Below, piece after piece: positions 63,112 through 64,000 of a stretch of DNA of 64,000 nt. The notes beneath the pieces are model-generated. The model ran no database searches. It saw only the letters and a list, made by a program, of their open reading frames with translations, and was not told the DNA's origin. The position numbers were made by a program, and so were the translations under genes. Position 1 is the stretch's first letter. Each line of letters starts with the position of its first letter. This DNA comes from Peteryoungia wuzhouensis. Its GTDB lineage: Bacteria; Pseudomonadota; Alphaproteobacteria; Rhizobiales; Rhizobiaceae. The DNA is taken from NCBI RefSeq assembly GCF_003205195.1, contig NZ_QJRY01000007.1, forward strand, positions 70,742-134,741, read 5' to 3'.

Positions 63112-63536
63112 GAAGGATGGTCGCTTTGCCAGTGCTTATCTGTCTGGCAGGGCCATCATCCGCCAGCGATCAAGAAGAACTGGCAGCATGCGACTACTCG
63201 ATCTCTCAGAGACAGCCGGTCCCGTCCCTATTTCGAAGGGGAGCGTTCACGCGCGACCAGCACGACATGGATCGAACTGAGGTTGAAAGCCACCTCAAGG
63301 CGCTTGGTGTCAGGCCCACCATGATTCAACGACGACTTGCGGAATTCGATGAGGGCACATTCCGTCCACGGATCATAACTTTCATCATCGACTACGAAGC
63401 CACCGCAACGGATGCGACAATCGTCGCCAAGCGCTCGGAATGCGTCATCCGTCTTAATCGCCCAGACGGGCGAATCATCCCAGATCTCGCGTCCGTCGAT
63501 GGGCTAACCCTCGACCAGTTTCGCGCCCGGCAGTAA
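63108..63536 (+). CDS. Exported protein coupled to the repressor gene
   Basis: 142 residues with a signal peptide (MRRMVALPVLICLAGPSSAS), predicted to be secreted, with two cysteines (near residues 28 and 110) that may pair. The ATG overlaps the repressor stop (ATGA), so it is made when the lysogen is stable. No family was recognised. Such genes can change the host surface or exclude other phages. Confidence 0.65.
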   Translation: MRRMVALPVLICLAGPSSASDQEELAACDYSISQRQPVPSLFRRGAFTRDQHDMDRTEVESHLKALGVRPTMIQRRLAEFDEGTFRPRIITFIIDYEATATDATIVAKRSECVIRLNRPDGRIIPDLASVDGLTLDQFRARQ

Positions 63537-63572
63537 TCGCCGCAGCATCCAATCCTCCTAGGCCGCGCACAC

Positions 63573-63625
63573 GATAGGCATAATCCTATTTTACCTATTG
63601 ACGGGAAGATAGGAATTTGCCTATT
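63573..63625. promoter_or_regulatory. Right operators upstream of the rightward transcript
   Basis: Two full sites, GATAGG-N6-CCTATT at 63573-63590 and GATAGG-N6-CCTATT at 63608-63625, with the same consensus as the left pair. A half-site CCTATT lies at 63594-63599 between them. The right site overlaps the -10 region of a promoter. Confidence 0.72.
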
Positions 63626-63627
63626 TT
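63598..63627 (+). promoter_or_regulatory. Candidate rightward promoter overlapping the operator
   Basis: TTGACG (63598-63603) and TATTTT (63622-63627) with an 18-base spacer form a reasonable sigma-70-like promoter. The operator at 63608-63625 lies across its spacer, so repressor would silence it. Confidence 0.55.
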
Positions 63628-63673
63628 GGCTCATCCGCAGCAATCCTCCTCCCAGCTGCGGTTGACGCAAGAC

Positions 63674-63727
63674 CTGTCGCCGCCGGCCCTTACTCCCTCT
63701 CCTCCCCCACGGGGCCGGCGGCGACAG
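63674..63727. repeat. 16-bp perfect inverted repeat in the leader of the right transcript
   Basis: CTGTCGCCGCCGGCCC at 63674-63689 pairs perfectly with GGGCCGGCGGCGACAG at 63712-63727 around a 22-base loop rich in C and T. No T-run follows, so it is not a standard terminator. It sits between the candidate promoter and the first gene. No gene was recognised in 63628-63839. Confidence 0.7.
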
Positions 63728-63839
63728 TCCCTTTCCCGAAGGCAGTTCCCTTCCGGTCGCCGCAGCCTCGGCCCGTCCGCCGACGCGCCCAAGCCCTCCC
63801 AAGCGGGCTGCGGCTTCCCGAATGGATCGGAGAAAACCC

Positions 63840-64000
63840 ATGATCGAATTTGCCCGCATGCCATTGCCGACACCCGAACCCGCCCGCCAGTCCTGCCGAC
63901 GTTCCGTCGTCGACCGGCTGGCCGATGCCATCTGCGAACTGGGCGGAAGCGGCGAGCCCGTGACCGAGGAAGCGCTGATCGCCCGCAATTTTTCGCCCGC
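63840..64000 (+). CDS. First gene of the rightward phage transcript, 5' part only
   Basis: The ATG at 63840 opens a frame of at least 53 codons that runs off the window (MIEFARMPLPTPEPARQSCR at the start). VVDRLADAICELGGSGEPVT, then EEALIARNFSP, resembles N-terminal parts of proteins often found in rhizobial plasmids and prophages; it may be a helix-turn-helix domain. Identity unknown. Confidence 0.5.
   Translation, partial: MIEFARMPLPTPEPARQSCRRSVVDRLADAICELGGSGEPVTEEALIARNFSP

Overview
The window looks like the chromosome of a member of the Rhizobiaceae (Alphaproteobacteria, Rhizobium/Agrobacterium-like). It has a GC-rich base composition, the gene order rpsB-tsf-pyrH-frr-uppS-cdsA, a clpS-clpA pair, small Rhizobiales families (DUF3126, zf-CHCC, an EipB/DUF1849 protein, a phasin) and a complete general amino-acid ABC transporter operon aapJQMP. 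Families were recognised by reading motifs, because no database search could be run.

Region 1 (1-26.3 kb) is ordinary chromosome. Reading leftward it holds the translation and envelope cluster rpsB-tsf-pyrH-frr-uppS-cdsA (cdsA runs off the left edge) and an EipB-like periplasmic protein. Rightward there is a small run of ridA-like, glycerophosphodiester phosphodiesterase, acyltransferase and HIT genes. Then come azlCD, clpSA, a phasin, DUF3126, cysE, an enoyl-CoA hydratase-like gene, a peptidoglycan-binding M15-type protein, an alpha/beta hydrolase, an FAD monooxygenase, metC and aapJQMP, which ends at a strong terminator.

Region 2 (about 26.3-28.5 kb) is visibly richer in A+T and holds three tightly linked genes of unknown function. 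It lies between the last clear chromosomal gene and the first phage-type genes, so the left end of the prophage must lie in or near it. No tRNA, integrase or attachment repeat was found.

Region 3 (about 28.5-64 kb) is a siphovirus-type prophage with an HK97-like head. It is transcribed mainly leftward and continues past the right edge. From right to left the order is: the immunity region (S24-type repressor with an exported-protein gene in its operon, flanked by repeated operators), a leftward early operon of small regulators including a GcrA-like protein, an adenine-methylase-like gene and a cytosine methyltransferase, a winged-helix protein whose gene carries an iteron-like repeat cluster, a NusG-like antiterminator followed by a terminator, then HNH endonuclease, small and large terminase, portal, protease, capsid, connectors, tail tube, a frameshifted tail chaperone, tape measure, tail tip, fibres, spike, endolysin, more fibre-like genes and spanins. 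Two acyltransferase genes of opposite orientation sit as cargo between the tail spike and the endolysin and could modify the host surface.

The observations most worth a second look are: a canonical A-AAA-AAA slippery site that joins the two tail-chaperone frames; a candidate replication origin inside the winged-helix gene; a self-consistent set of operators (ATAGG-N6-CCTAT) on both sides of the repressor; a 16-bp perfect inverted repeat in the leader of the rightward transcript; the NusG-like gene placed directly before a terminator and the late genes; and the unknown three-gene cassette at the left end.
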